Origin: an uncultured Pirellulaceae bacterium
GTDB lineage: Bacteria; Planctomycetota; Planctomycetia; Pirellulales; Pirellulaceae
DNA length: 64,000 nucleotides
NCBI GenBank assembly: GCA_937929805.1
Contig: CALFUT010000012.1
Coordinates: 1 to 64,000, forward strand
Direction of reading: 5' to 3'
Made by a program: the position numbers and the translations under genes
Shown here: one piece after another, positions 19,153 to 28,344 of the stretch
How the letters are laid out: each line of letters begins with the position of its first letter
How positions within the stretch are numbered: the stretch's first letter is position 1
Notes under the pieces: generated by a model
Database searches by the model: none
Told to the model about the DNA's origin: nothing
Seen by the model: the letters and a program-made list of their open reading frames with translations, nothing else

Positions 19153-19644
19153 ATGAAATTATGTTTTGAGTTTCCTGTCGTGGCTCTGATTTGCTCTTTT
19201 GCTCTTCTGACAGGTTGCGGGAAAGGTGCTTACGATTCTGTTTCCGGGACCATCACCGTCAATGGACAGCCAATGGAAAACGTGCAAGTTGTTTTCGCAC
19301 CCATAGCGTCAGCGACAACCAACAGCCCCGGTCCACCGTCTCTAGCAGTTACCGATGCGACGGGACACTACGAACTAAAAACGCGGGATGGTGCATTGGG
19401 GGCAATAAGTGGTACCCACAGGGTCAGCTTCAAGTATGCTGATCTCAAAGATGTCGCCGACTTAAAATTCGCGCTTGGCCGAGCTGACTCCAAGGAGATG
19501 GCTGCGGAATATAAGGCAAAGATTGCTCACGTTGAAAGCGAAATGAAAAGGCGTGGAGCGATTTCTCGAAAGGCGATGACAACCTTTGTTGTTCCCGAAG
19601 GCGGTGTTGATAACGCGGATTTCGAAATTGGCGAACAGAAGTAG
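19153..19644 (+). CDS. Small lipoprotein with carboxypeptidase-regulatory-like domain
   Basis: A 163-residue lipoprotein. The signal peptide ends in LLTGC at residue ~20, followed by the transthyretin/carboxypeptidase-regulatory-like pattern: VSGTITVNGQPMENVQVVFAP, VTDATGHYELKTRDGALG, and GTHRVSFKY. A charged helix lies before the C-terminal strand. Genes of this type very often follow a DUF1559 gene in planctomycetes, as here, although a terminator lies between the two. ATG at 19153 is preferred over an upstream TTG because the signal peptide begins there. Role in the envelope is unknown. Confidence 0.82.
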   Translation: MKLCFEFPVVALICSFALLTGCGKGAYDSVSGTITVNGQPMENVQVVFAPIASATTNSPGPPSLAVTDATGHYELKTRDGALGAISGTHRVSFKYADLKDVADLKFALGRADSKEMAAEYKAKIAHVESEMKRRGAISRKAMTTFVVPEGGVDNADFEIGEQK

Positions 19645-19742
19645 TCACGTTTCGAAATTACTGCGGGTATTGTTTCAGGGTGTACCGAATCGTTTTGCTG
19701 CAGAGGGAGTTTAAGGAAACGGCCTTTTTCTCCGCAGTTTGA

Positions 19743-21206
19743 ATGATGAAAGTAAATTCCGTGCAAAAGTATCTATTGAACGCACTCGTTCTATCCGTCC
19801 TGGTAGTTGCAATAGTTCACGCTGAAGAACATCGAGTCACCCCCGAAACGGATTTAGACCAGCTTTGTGAAAAGGTGGGCGCTGGTGATTCGATCGTGCT
19901 GGCCAATGGCACGTGGGCCGACGCCGAACTTGATTTTTTAGGCCTAAGGGGAACGGCTGAGTCGCCAATCACGATCACCGCTGAAACGGCGGGTGGTGTC
20001 GTCCTGACGGGCAAGTCTGAATTTCGAGTTGCCGGCAATCATGTGGTTGTCTCGGGGTTGGTGTTTCGAGATTGCGTGAACGTCGACAACGTTTTGGAAC
20101 TACGAGCCAAAGTAAACGGTGCCCTTCAGCAGTGCCATCATTGCCGAGTCACCGCCTGCTCGTTCGAGCAGAGTGCGGTAGTTGATACGCCCAAAGAAAC
20201 GACTTGGCTGGCGGTATATGGTGCGAACAACCGAGTCGATCATTGCTACTTCGGTGGCAAGCGGACTCGGGGTGCGACGATCGTGATATGGGTCGGCGAA
20301 GAACCAGAAAACCATCGGCTCGATCACAACCATTTTGGACCTCGACCTGAGCTAGGCCAGAACGGTGGCGAAACGATTCGCATCGGCTCGAGCAAGGATT
20401 CGGAATTCGCTTGTCGGACGACGGTGGAGAACAACTATTTCCACCAGTGCGATGGCGAGGCAGAGTTAATCTCCAACAAGTCGTGTGAGAACGTCTATCG
20501 CCATAATGTTTTTGACGAATGCCGGGGAACCTTGACTTTGCGACATGGGCATCGGTGTGTTGTCGATGGGAACGTTTTTCTTGGCAACGAGACGTCACGA
20601 ACGGGCGGTGTCCGAATTATCGGTCAAGGTCATCGCGTCACGAACAATTATTTTGAAGGTTTGCGTGGCGACAAAGAACGGGCGGCGATCAGCTTGATGA
20701 ACGGAATTCCGGACGGTCCGCTCAATGGCTACGCTCCGATAAAGAACGCTTTGGTGGCTCATAACACTTTGATTGACTGCAAAGTCTCGATGGAGTTTGG
20801 CGTTGGGGCCGGAAAAAAACAGTCGGTTGCACCGGCCGATTGCCGGTTCATCAACAACGTGTTTTCTCCGGGTAAGTGGGGGCTGTATCGCGTCCATGCG
20901 GAGCCCGTTGGTTTCGTGTGGCAGGGGAACAAGTTGCAGGTCGGACGAGAATATGAGCTGGATCTAGTCAAAGTGGATCGAGTCGCTTTGCGATTGAAGC
21001 GGGCCGAAGATGGCCTGATGCGACCGACCAAATTGTCGGAGCTTCAGTCACAGGCCTCCGTTCCGGAAGAAGTGAAATACGACATTGATGGACAGGCTCG
21101 TGGCGAGTCTGTCATCGCGGGCTGCGATGAACCGGGTACTTCCTTGGGTGAACTTGCGTCTCCCTTGGACACTGGCCCCAAATGGCGGCGTGACGCGGCC
21201 GAGTGA
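19743..21206 (+). CDS. Polysaccharide lyase family 6 (alginate lyase / chondroitinase B type)
   Basis: A 487-residue secreted parallel beta-helix lyase. The signal peptide is residues 1-~27. PL6 enzymes cleave alginate or dermatan sulfate by beta-elimination with a calcium ion, lysine and arginine. The expected residues are all present: NNGGETIRIG-type block NGGETIRIGSSK, calcium ligands E239 and E241 in GEAELISNKS, catalytic K246, and R267 in LTLRHGH. These match the arrangement of Lys250 and Arg271 in chondroitinase B. It is followed by a paralogue in the same direction, and by enzymes that could process uronate products. Confidence 0.9.
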   Translation: MMKVNSVQKYLLNALVLSVLVVAIVHAEEHRVTPETDLDQLCEKVGAGDSIVLANGTWADAELDFLGLRGTAESPITITAETAGGVVLTGKSEFRVAGNHVVVSGLVFRDCVNVDNVLELRAKVNGALQQCHHCRVTACSFEQSAVVDTPKETTWLAVYGANNRVDHCYFGGKRTRGATIVIWVGEEPENHRLDHNHFGPRPELGQNGGETIRIGSSKDSEFACRTTVENNYFHQCDGEAELISNKSCENVYRHNVFDECRGTLTLRHGHRCVVDGNVFLGNETSRTGGVRIIGQGHRVTNNYFEGLRGDKERAAISLMNGIPDGPLNGYAPIKNALVAHNTLIDCKVSMEFGVGAGKKQSVAPADCRFINNVFSPGKWGLYRVHAEPVGFVWQGNKLQVGREYELDLVKVDRVALRLKRAEDGLMRPTKLSELQSQASVPEEVKYDIDGQARGESVIAGCDEPGTSLGELASPLDTGPKWRRDAAE

Positions 21207-21315
21207 TCACTCTGAGAAACAAGGTTCTAAGTTTGGGTAAGGCTATGTTGGCAGGTGTCATAGGTTTGGGGCCATCAGGCTAGGCAATTTTTTCTTGGCG
21301 ATTTGTAAATAGACA

Positions 21316-21455
21316 GCGTTAATTTTCATCGTTGTTTTAAGGCGGCGTGTTGTCGGGAGGGCGAGGCTCCGTCCGAGCCGTGCGGAGCAAAAAGATCAAC
21401 CATCGAAGGGGGCGGACGGAGCCTTCCCCTCTCGGATATCAGTTTCATTCAGCTA
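21316..21455. repeat. Dispersed composite palindromic repeat, copy A
   Basis: The core (21354-21435) has a left arm GGGAGGGCGAGGCTCCGTCC and a right arm GGACGGAGCCTTCCCCTC that pair with few mismatches. Flanks TTTCATCGTTG-TTTAAGG and GTTTCATTCAGCTAAA are shared with copy B at 29763-29913, so the mobile or amplified unit is about 140 bases. Confidence 0.85.
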
Positions 21456-21516
21456 AACTCGTGCTGTCCAGCCAAGCTTGTTTAAGTATTCCATTATCCG
21501 TTCCAAGGAAACAATA

Positions 21517-22995
21517 TTGAGATTTGCCGCCCCAGAGTTTTTGTCGCTGTGCTTCTGTTTGTTCGCGATTGCGGCGACAGCGAACGCGGATTCTCCCGTG
21601 CACGAGGTTGCATCTGCGGATGAGGTTGAGGCATTGATTGAAGCTGGGGCATTGGCTCCCGGGGACTCAATCGTCTGGTCTAACGGTGTCTTTGAAGATG
21701 TCGAGCTGGATATTGAAGGCGCGGACGGCACCAAAGACGCGCCGATTACTCTGCGGGCTGCAACGCCGGGCGGCGTGGTCCTGAGAGGCGAAACGCAATT
21801 CAAAGTCGGGTCGAAATGGTGGATCGTCGAAGGGTTTCACTTCGACGGTGACGAAAGCGGGATCAACAACTACAACACGTTCCAGTTTCGTAGCAACGGC
21901 GGAACATCTGCCCAGCACACATGTTTAAACAATTGTGCGTTCACCAACTTGAAAACGGATGGTGAGACTTCGAAATGGGTGCTGATGTTCGGTCGCTACA
22001 ATTCGATCAATCGTTGTCACTTTAGTGGAAAGAGCAGCAAAGGTGCTTTGCTCACTGTCGAATTGGGATGCCTTCCTGAACACGCCACAGCTGGCCACGT
22101 TATCAGCGGCAACTACTTTGCAGACGTCGCTCCTCAGCCGGGGACGGACAACGAAACGATCCGAATTGGCTCCAGCAATGACCAAAACAAACGGGCGGCG
22201 TGCGTTGTTCGAGACAACTACTTTTTGCGTTGCAATGGCGAGAACGAAATCATTAGCAGCAAGTCAAGTTACAACGTGTTTGAACGCAACACGTTTTGGC
22301 AGTGTGACGGAGCGTTGGTGTTGCGACATGGTCATCACGCCACGGTCGCAGGAAATTTCTTTTTCGGAGACGGTGCTAAAAACGCGGGCGGGATACGAGT
22401 CGTCGATAGTCACCATAGGATCATCAACAATTATCTTCAGGATCTTACAGGAACCAGTTGGAACGCTGCTTTCTCAATTCTCGGTGGAAAGAAACCATCT
22501 GGTGGGAACGACAATGGTTACCAAGTCGTCAATGGAATCGTCGTGGCTCATAATTCGATTTTCAACTGTCGGCAAAGCATTCTGCTGAACAAATCGAAGG
22601 GATCGCGGGCTCCGAGCGGACTGTTTGCGAACAATCTGATCTCAAGTTCTTCTGGTCCGTTGATTGCGGGCGACCTCTCAAGGGAAGATTTGCAGTGGCA
22701 GGGGAATCTAATGCATGGCGCGGCGATTGGTGCTGATGTCGATGCATTGGATGCCGATCCTAGACTTGAAAAACAAAACGGCTTGCTTCGCCCTGGTATC
22801 GATGGTCCGGCGGCTGATGCGGCAGTCAAATGTGTTATAAAGATAGCGACGGATATTGATGGACAAACGCGGCCTGAGACTGGTGCCGACGTCGGCGCTG
22901 ACGAAGTTTCAGGCGCAATTGGAGAGGTAGTTTCCATTCCGCTTGACTCGTCCGCGGTTGGAGCCAGTTTTCTTCGCGGTGATGGCTCAAGATGA
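21517..22995 (+). CDS. Polysaccharide lyase family 6, second copy
   Basis: A PL6 paralogue of the preceding gene (about 492 residues). The TTG at 21517 is chosen because AAGGAA lies 6 bases upstream and the encoded MRFAAPEFLSLCFCLFAIAA is a good signal peptide; an in-frame TTG at 21478 would add 13 residues. In this numbering the calcium ligands are E242 and E244 (GENEIISSKS), the catalytic lysine K249 and the arginine R270 (LVLRHGH), nearly identical positions to chondroitinase B. The fold is a secreted parallel beta-helix acting on alginate or a related uronate polymer. Two non-identical copies suggest different product ranges (endo and exo), which is inference. Confidence 0.9.
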   Translation: MRFAAPEFLSLCFCLFAIAATANADSPVHEVASADEVEALIEAGALAPGDSIVWSNGVFEDVELDIEGADGTKDAPITLRAATPGGVVLRGETQFKVGSKWWIVEGFHFDGDESGINNYNTFQFRSNGGTSAQHTCLNNCAFTNLKTDGETSKWVLMFGRYNSINRCHFSGKSSKGALLTVELGCLPEHATAGHVISGNYFADVAPQPGTDNETIRIGSSNDQNKRAACVVRDNYFLRCNGENEIISSKSSYNVFERNTFWQCDGALVLRHGHHATVAGNFFFGDGAKNAGGIRVVDSHHRIINNYLQDLTGTSWNAAFSILGGKKPSGGNDNGYQVVNGIVVAHNSIFNCRQSILLNKSKGSRAPSGLFANNLISSSSGPLIAGDLSREDLQWQGNLMHGAAIGADVDALDADPRLEKQNGLLRPGIDGPAADAAVKCVIKIATDIDGQTRPETGADVGADEVSGAIGEVVSIPLDSSAVGASFLRGDGSR

Positions 22996-23114
22996 ATTGA
23001 TTTCCAGCGTGGCTTGGTCACGCTGATCCGAATAGTAATTTGCAAGTGCTTTGATGGCCTCAGTTTTTTGCGAGGTGAATCGGTAGCCATAAGATGATTT
23101 TGTTAGGAAGAATA

Positions 23115-24059
23115 ATGACCTTTGATCGACGCAGGTTCTTGAAAACAGTTTCCGCTGGTGCTCTTGGTGCCGGTGTTGCTTCTCCGATGATGATGTCCAG
23201 CGCGGCGATTGCTTCACCTTTGCAGAAGAAGATGCAGACGGCTGACAGCCCCGTCTTCAATCTGGGGCTTGCCGCTTACTCTTTCAAACCGCACTTCGCT
23301 TTTTACAAAGGGAAGCCAGTTGAGCCGCTTGATGGTAGGTCGATCGACATGTTTCAGTTCATTGACTACTGTGCCGATCAAAACTGTGCAGCAGAGCTGA
23401 CCAGTTACTTCTTTCCCCCTGACGCCGACGAAGCATACTTTCGAAAGATCAAACGTTACGCGTTTGTGAATGGAGTCCCCATCGTGGGGACGGCGATCGG
23501 CAACAATTTCACGCTTGAAAAGGGTGAAAAACTGGACCAGCAGATCGCCGACGCGAAACTCTGGATCGACCGAGCCGTTCAAATGGGTGCGCCTCATATT
23601 CGATTCTTCGCTGGCAAACGAAAGGAAGTGGAAGAGGCTCCCGAAAGAATGAAGAACGCGATTGAAGCGGTTCAAGAATGTGTCGATTACGCTGCGAAAG
23701 CGGGTGTCTTTATCGGTGTCGAGAATCATGGAAATCTGACCGCTGATCACGTGATCCAGATTATTAGTTCGATCGACAGCGAGTGGCTGGGAGTCAACTT
23801 GGATTCTGGGAACTTTGTTACGGGTGACGTCTATGACGAGATGGCTCGATGTGCTCCGTACGCAATTAACGTACAGATCAAAGTTAAAATGAAGACGGAA
23901 ACCAAGGGTGTTAAAATCGATTGCGACATTCCTCGGGTCGCGAGCATCTTCAAGGAATCAAATTATCGCGGCTTCGTCGTGATGGAGTATGAAGAAGAGA
24001 ATCCGTTTGAAGAGGTTCCGAAAGCGATGGACGTTTTGCGAAAGAACTTTACCCTGTGA
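23115..24059 (+). CDS. Tat-exported sugar phosphate isomerase/epimerase-like TIM-barrel protein
   Basis: A 314-residue AP-endonuclease-2/xylose-isomerase-like TIM barrel. It begins MTFDRRRFLKTVSAGALGAG, a twin-arginine signal, so it should fold in the cytoplasm and be exported. Barrel features include FAGKRKEVEEAP, GVFIGVENHGNL, and GVNLDSGNF, which place the acidic metal ligands at the strand ends (E in ENHGN, D in LDSGN) as in the family. The ATG at 23115 follows TAGGAAG. The gene lies between PL6 lyases and another isomerase-like gene, suggesting action on lyase products; the actual substrate is unknown. Confidence 0.82.
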   Translation: MTFDRRRFLKTVSAGALGAGVASPMMMSSAAIASPLQKKMQTADSPVFNLGLAAYSFKPHFAFYKGKPVEPLDGRSIDMFQFIDYCADQNCAAELTSYFFPPDADEAYFRKIKRYAFVNGVPIVGTAIGNNFTLEKGEKLDQQIADAKLWIDRAVQMGAPHIRFFAGKRKEVEEAPERMKNAIEAVQECVDYAAKAGVFIGVENHGNLTADHVIQIISSIDSEWLGVNLDSGNFVTGDVYDEMARCAPYAINVQIKVKMKTETKGVKIDCDIPRVASIFKESNYRGFVVMEYEEENPFEEVPKAMDVLRKNFTL

Positions 24060-24130
24060 CGGGGCAAGACGTTTGCAGTTCTTAATTGTTTGCCATCTTT
24101 TTTGCCGAATAAGAAATTTTGGAGATCGAA

Positions 24131-25072
24131 GTGAGTAAGTTTCAATTGAATCGTCGTTCGTTCGTTGCTGGGGCGTCTGCTGCTCTAGCGTCAACGGCTT
24201 TGCCAACTTTTGCAGCAAGTTCTGCCTCAGCTGCGGGTCAAAACAAACCTTACGAGTATTGCACTTTCATTAAGTTCCTTCAGGATCTGTCGTATGAAGA
24301 ACTTGCAACAACGCTCACAGGCATTGGCTTTGACGGCGCAGAAGTGACCGTGCGGAAAGGGGGCTACATTGCTCCGGAAGCAGCCACCGACGAGCTACCG
24401 AAACTGGCAGAAGTTTTTGCCAAGCACGATTTGAAAATCAATATCCTGACAACTGATATTGTCGATGTTGAATCTCCCAACGCTAAGGCGATCGTCAAGT
24501 CGATGGGCGATCTGGGGATCAAACATTATCGGATGGGGTTTTGTCGTTACGACATGAAAGCGCCAATCTTGCCGCAGATTGAAACGATTAAGCCCAAGTT
24601 CAAGGAACTTGCCGCGTTGAATCGCGAATCGGCGGTTACTGCGGTCTACCAAAACCATGCGGGCGCAAAATACATGGGGGCGACCTTCTGGGATCTGTTG
24701 CAGATATTGGAGGGCATTCCCAAAGAGGAAATCGGTTCGATCTTCGACATTCGTCACGCCGTGGCGGAAGGAAGCGGTGCTTGGCCGTTGTACTACGACA
24801 TCATCAAGCCGCACATCGTTGCTCTATCGGTCAAGGATTTCAATTGGGGATTCAAGAAAGAGAAAGACACGCGACTTTCGCCACTGCATAGCCCGTTGGG
24901 CGAGGGGCAGGTTGACCTGAAAACGTTCCTCAAGACTTTTAAGACTGATTTTGAAAGCGCTTTGATTACGTTGCATGTCGAATACCTGCCGAAAGACGGG
25001 CTCGATGCCAACATCGCAGCCCTCAAGCGAGACTTTGGCGTGCTTCAGAAAGCCATGGGCGACGAGGGTTAG
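24131..25072 (+). CDS. Exported TIM-barrel (sugar phosphate isomerase/epimerase-like) protein, second
   Basis: A 313-residue protein of the same broad TIM-barrel group as its neighbour but clearly divergent. The GTG at 24131 is preferred: GGAG is 7 bases upstream and the N-terminus MSKFQLNRRSFVAGASAALA is a Tat signal. Barrel motifs include FDGAEVTVRKGGYI, YQNHAGAKYMG, IFDIRHAVAEG, and ALSVKDFNWGF; the acidic residue usual in the third segment is replaced by QNHAG, so metal binding may differ. It lies 71 bases after the first isomerase-like gene and is likely cotranscribed. Substrate unknown. Confidence 0.8.
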   Translation: MSKFQLNRRSFVAGASAALASTALPTFAASSASAAGQNKPYEYCTFIKFLQDLSYEELATTLTGIGFDGAEVTVRKGGYIAPEAATDELPKLAEVFAKHDLKINILTTDIVDVESPNAKAIVKSMGDLGIKHYRMGFCRYDMKAPILPQIETIKPKFKELAALNRESAVTAVYQNHAGAKYMGATFWDLLQILEGIPKEEIGSIFDIRHAVAEGSGAWPLYYDIIKPHIVALSVKDFNWGFKKEKDTRLSPLHSPLGEGQVDLKTFLKTFKTDFESALITLHVEYLPKDGLDANIAALKRDFGVLQKAMGDEG

Positions 25073-25266
25073 CGATTTTCCCAAGCCGGACTCAGACTCC
25101 ATTAGTGCAAGAAACCTGATCGGCGGCTCCGGAATCGCCGCCGGAGTGCTATCGGCTAACACCGTCTTCGCGTCTGGGTAGTTAGCGAGAAGATGCATCG
25201 GCTTCGAGCAGCCAATCGGTAAGTTGCTCGCGGGCAAGCCGATTGTTGCGGCCAGTGTGCCGCACT

Positions 25267-26538
25267 TCAATTGCTGTTGCTGCTACCTAGGTTTGCAATC
25301 AGGGCGAATGCATCACCGAGAACATCGACAGTTTCGTCGCCGTTGATATCGCCTTGGGCCCAACTTGTGGCAGGGTTTCCGAGGTTGCCTATCAATGCAA
25401 AGGCGTCGGCCAACACATCGACTGTTCCATCCAAATTCAGGTCGCCAGCAAACGTCCCAGTTTCACCGTTGGAAGTTCCGACAAGCTGCGTGTAATGCTG
25501 AATCATATCATTGGCGTCGATATCGTTATCTGAGTCCAGGTCCAGATCTAGCAAAGCACCCGCAGGCGACGCGCCGATGTTGCCGTTGTATTGATCAAGG
25601 TCAACTAAGTCGACTTCGCCGTCGAAATCAAAATCGCCCAGCTGCCCAAGGGCCGTGATTTTGAAATCATCAAAGAAAGCGACTTCGTCTTTGGAGGTTG
25701 CCCAAATGGCTGATCCGCCACCAAAGAAAGTGCTGAAGAAAAACTGATCGATTTGCAACGATGCGACATCTCGGAACCGAATGTCGTCGACATCCAAAAC
25801 TTGAACTCCATCCAGCCACGCCTGCACAACGCCATCATGCAGTCCTTGGCCACCGTTGACGCCGGGCGTGTTCATAATGATTCTGTGGCGAACGTGGTAC
25901 CAACGATCCGACTCGAACACTCGCCATACGCCCGATGGTCCGTCGTCCCAATCCAAGTCGTCGCCATTGACGCCATTGTTGGTCGTTTGATCCGGGTGGT
26001 AAACGTATTGAGCGATATTGGCTCTGTCTGTTTGACTTGAGTTTAGCGGAGAGCCAGACGAACGGTTGGTTCTCCAGTGCATTCGCGCGCTGAATCCGTC
26101 AGATCCGTTCGGCCTACTTCCTCCTGAGTTCCCGGCTCCGCCAGCGAGTCCCGGCAGTTTGCCTCCGCGAACAAAATCAAAACCATCTTCAAACTTTAGG
26201 CGATACTCAAGCTCAACCGCTTCGTAACCCTGATCGAGAATCATTCTCCATTGGCCACCCGTTCTGTCGTCTCCGCTGCCAAACAAGCCTTCGGGATACT
26301 CGACTCGCAACACCTTGCTTGAACCTTCATTGACGATTGACACACGTCCTTCGTCAACGCCGTTGCTGCTTGAAGGTGACATCCAATCTGCATTGAGGTT
26401 CGATCGCGAGTACTGTCCCAAAGGATCGTCTTCGAAGTCGTTGATAAAGATCACCTGCGAAGTTGCGATGCTGCCGCTGAGGAAAGTCATTGCGACGAAA
26501 ACGAAACAAGTCAGTGAGGGAAGGAAATGGTGGGGCAT
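25267..26538 (-). CDS. PL14-like polysaccharide lyase with C-terminal dockerin-like repeats
   Basis: A 423-residue secreted protein. After a signal peptide (residues 1-~26) comes a jelly-roll domain with LEYRLKFEDGFDFVRGGKLP, GFSARMHWR, AQYVYHPDQ, RHRIIMNTPG and VVQAWLDGVQVLD, a pattern seen in alginate-lyase-like PL14 domains. Beyond residue ~290 lie calcium-loop repeats: GDFDFDGEVDLVDLDQYNGN, then DLDSDNDIDANDM, then GDLNLDGTVDVLADAFALIG and GDINGDETVDVLGDAFALIA. These match the tail of the protein at 16140-17507. ATG at 26538 has GGAAAG upstream. It is on the strand opposite to the PL6 genes but between them and the oxidoreductase, so a shared pathway is likely. Confidence 0.75.
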   Translation of the reverse strand: MPHHFLPSLTCFVFVAMTFLSGSIATSQVIFINDFEDDPLGQYSRSNLNADWMSPSSSNGVDEGRVSIVNEGSSKVLRVEYPEGLFGSGDDRTGGQWRMILDQGYEAVELEYRLKFEDGFDFVRGGKLPGLAGGAGNSGGSRPNGSDGFSARMHWRTNRSSGSPLNSSQTDRANIAQYVYHPDQTTNNGVNGDDLDWDDGPSGVWRVFESDRWYHVRHRIIMNTPGVNGGQGLHDGVVQAWLDGVQVLDVDDIRFRDVASLQIDQFFFSTFFGGGSAIWATSKDEVAFFDDFKITALGQLGDFDFDGEVDLVDLDQYNGNIGASPAGALLDLDLDSDNDIDANDMIQHYTQLVGTSNGETGTFAGDLNLDGTVDVLADAFALIGNLGNPATSWAQGDINGDETVDVLGDAFALIANLGSSNSN

Positions 26539-26790
26539 CGAGTATCTTTCCGTTTTGAGGAGTGTCAACTAGAAAGTCGCAGTGGTGAGAAGCGAGGTCA
26601 TCAAAGCGGCACCTGAATTATAGGCAAAGAACCAACGCCTTGTCACGTTTTATTCACCTGAAATGTGATGTCTCGTACAGGCAAAGTGGGCTTGTGATAT
26701 GCCCTAGGCGGTGCGTACGCGGGCAAGAACGATTACACTGGTCCGACAGTCGAAGTTTATACGAAGTTTCAAAAAAATGAGGGCGTGAGC

Positions 26791-28290
26791 ATGCCACATA
26801 GTCAGATTGATCGCCGTACGTTTTTGGCGGGAACTGCGGCAACTGTTTTGAGTTCGGGGGTGTTTGCTGCTTCGGCTCCCGCTCGTTCAACGTTCGTTGC
26901 TGCCAACGAAGAGGTTCGGGTTGCGATCCTCGGCGCGGGTTGGCGAGGCGGTCAGCTTGCCGAAGCTTTCTCCACGGCCAACGGATGCCGGTTGGTAGCG
27001 TTCGCGGATCCTGATGAAACACTCAGCAAAGCACTCGCGGAAAAGTACTCCGCGACGGCTCACTCGGATCTGCGAAAAGTGCTGGATGACCCCAACGTCG
27101 ATGCGGTCGTTATTTCAACATGTAATCATTGGCACTGCCTAGCTACGCTGTGGGCATTGGACGCAGGGAAAGACGTGTACGTTGAAAAGCCGCTTTCTCA
27201 TACCCAGTGGGAAGGTCGACAGGTCGTCAACGCAGCTGCAAAAAGCGATCGCATCGTTGCTTTCGGGACGCAACAACGCAGTGATCCTTTGCAAGCCAAA
27301 GCCAAGAAGTTTCTGCATGAAGAAAAGGCACTTGGCAAGATCAAGTACGTTCAGGCGAACCGCTTGGGAACGCGAGCGAGCGTTGGCAAACGAGCGACAC
27401 CGTTGAAGCTTCCCAAGACAACCGACTACGATCTTTGGCTTGGCCCGGCTGCCGATCAACCTATCTTGCGAGACAAGCTGCACTACGATTGGCATTGGGA
27501 TTTCAATACTGGCAGCGGAGAGATGGGCAATTGGGGTGTTCATATCCTTGATGACATCCGGAACGTCGCGTATCAGGACAGCGTAACGACACCTAAGAGT
27601 ATTGTTGCTGCAGGGGGGCGGGTCGTATGGAATGATGCGGCGAATTCTCCCAACGTCCATTTCGCGTTTTTCGAAACAGAAACTTTCCCAACGATGATTA
27701 CGATTAGCAACCTGCCAAGGACGCCGAATGAGAAGGCGAACAAAAAAGGCAAACAACGCGGCTGGTCTGTGCGGGCCGGGATGCCGGTCGATGGTCCTGC
27801 CAGTGGCTACGTGGTCGTTTGCGAAGGGGGATATTACTTGGGGCAACGTCACAAAGGGCGTGCGGTGGACCTGCAAGGAAAAACGATTCAGACTTTTAAA
27901 GGTGGAGATATCGTTCCTTTGCATGTCCAGAACTTCGTTGATTCAGTACGTGCACGTGATGCAGGAATGTTGAACGCACCTGTCGAGATGGGCCATCACA
28001 GTACCGGCTGGGCGAATCTTGCCAACATCGCATTTCATGCCGGAGCGACGTATAATCGAGGCCAGCTCGATTCCGCTGCATCGCTTGAGGCTTGGCCATT
28101 GCTGATAGATGAAATGGAGCAGCAACTCGCGCCGTTTAATGTTAAACCTGACCAGTTGGTATCCAGCCCGGTCTTGAAACACGATCCAGCCACCGAGCAG
28201 TTCGTTGGCGAACACGCCGAACTTGGGAACCAGTTTCTCAAACGGACGTATCGTGAAAAATTTGTCGTTCCTGAGATCAGCAAGTCGTGA
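26791..28290 (+). CDS. Tat-exported Gfo/Idh/MocA-family oxidoreductase
   Basis: A 499-residue NAD(P)-dependent oxidoreductase. The N-terminus (PHSQIDRRTFLAGTAATVL) is a twin-arginine signal, so it probably acts outside the cytoplasm with bound cofactor. A Rossmann motif VAILGAGWRGGQLAEAF is followed by the family hallmarks VISTCNHWHC and DVYVEKPLSH (EKP motif) and by the substrate-domain segment GEMGNWGVHILDDIR. Such exported members are common in planctomycetes. ATG at 26791 is favoured over GTG at 26785 by spacing to GAGGG. It is followed by the enolase-superfamily gene, consistent with sugar-acid catabolism. Confidence 0.88.
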   Translation: MPHSQIDRRTFLAGTAATVLSSGVFAASAPARSTFVAANEEVRVAILGAGWRGGQLAEAFSTANGCRLVAFADPDETLSKALAEKYSATAHSDLRKVLDDPNVDAVVISTCNHWHCLATLWALDAGKDVYVEKPLSHTQWEGRQVVNAAAKSDRIVAFGTQQRSDPLQAKAKKFLHEEKALGKIKYVQANRLGTRASVGKRATPLKLPKTTDYDLWLGPAADQPILRDKLHYDWHWDFNTGSGEMGNWGVHILDDIRNVAYQDSVTTPKSIVAAGGRVVWNDAANSPNVHFAFFETETFPTMITISNLPRTPNEKANKKGKQRGWSVRAGMPVDGPASGYVVVCEGGYYLGQRHKGRAVDLQGKTIQTFKGGDIVPLHVQNFVDSVRARDAGMLNAPVEMGHHSTGWANLANIAFHAGATYNRGQLDSAASLEAWPLLIDEMEQQLAPFNVKPDQLVSSPVLKHDPATEQFVGEHAELGNQFLKRTYREKFVVPEISKS

Positions 28291-28344
28291 GCCGTGTTAT
28301 GTCACTATCCTTTTAATTAACTAACAATTTTTCTTCGCCATTCA

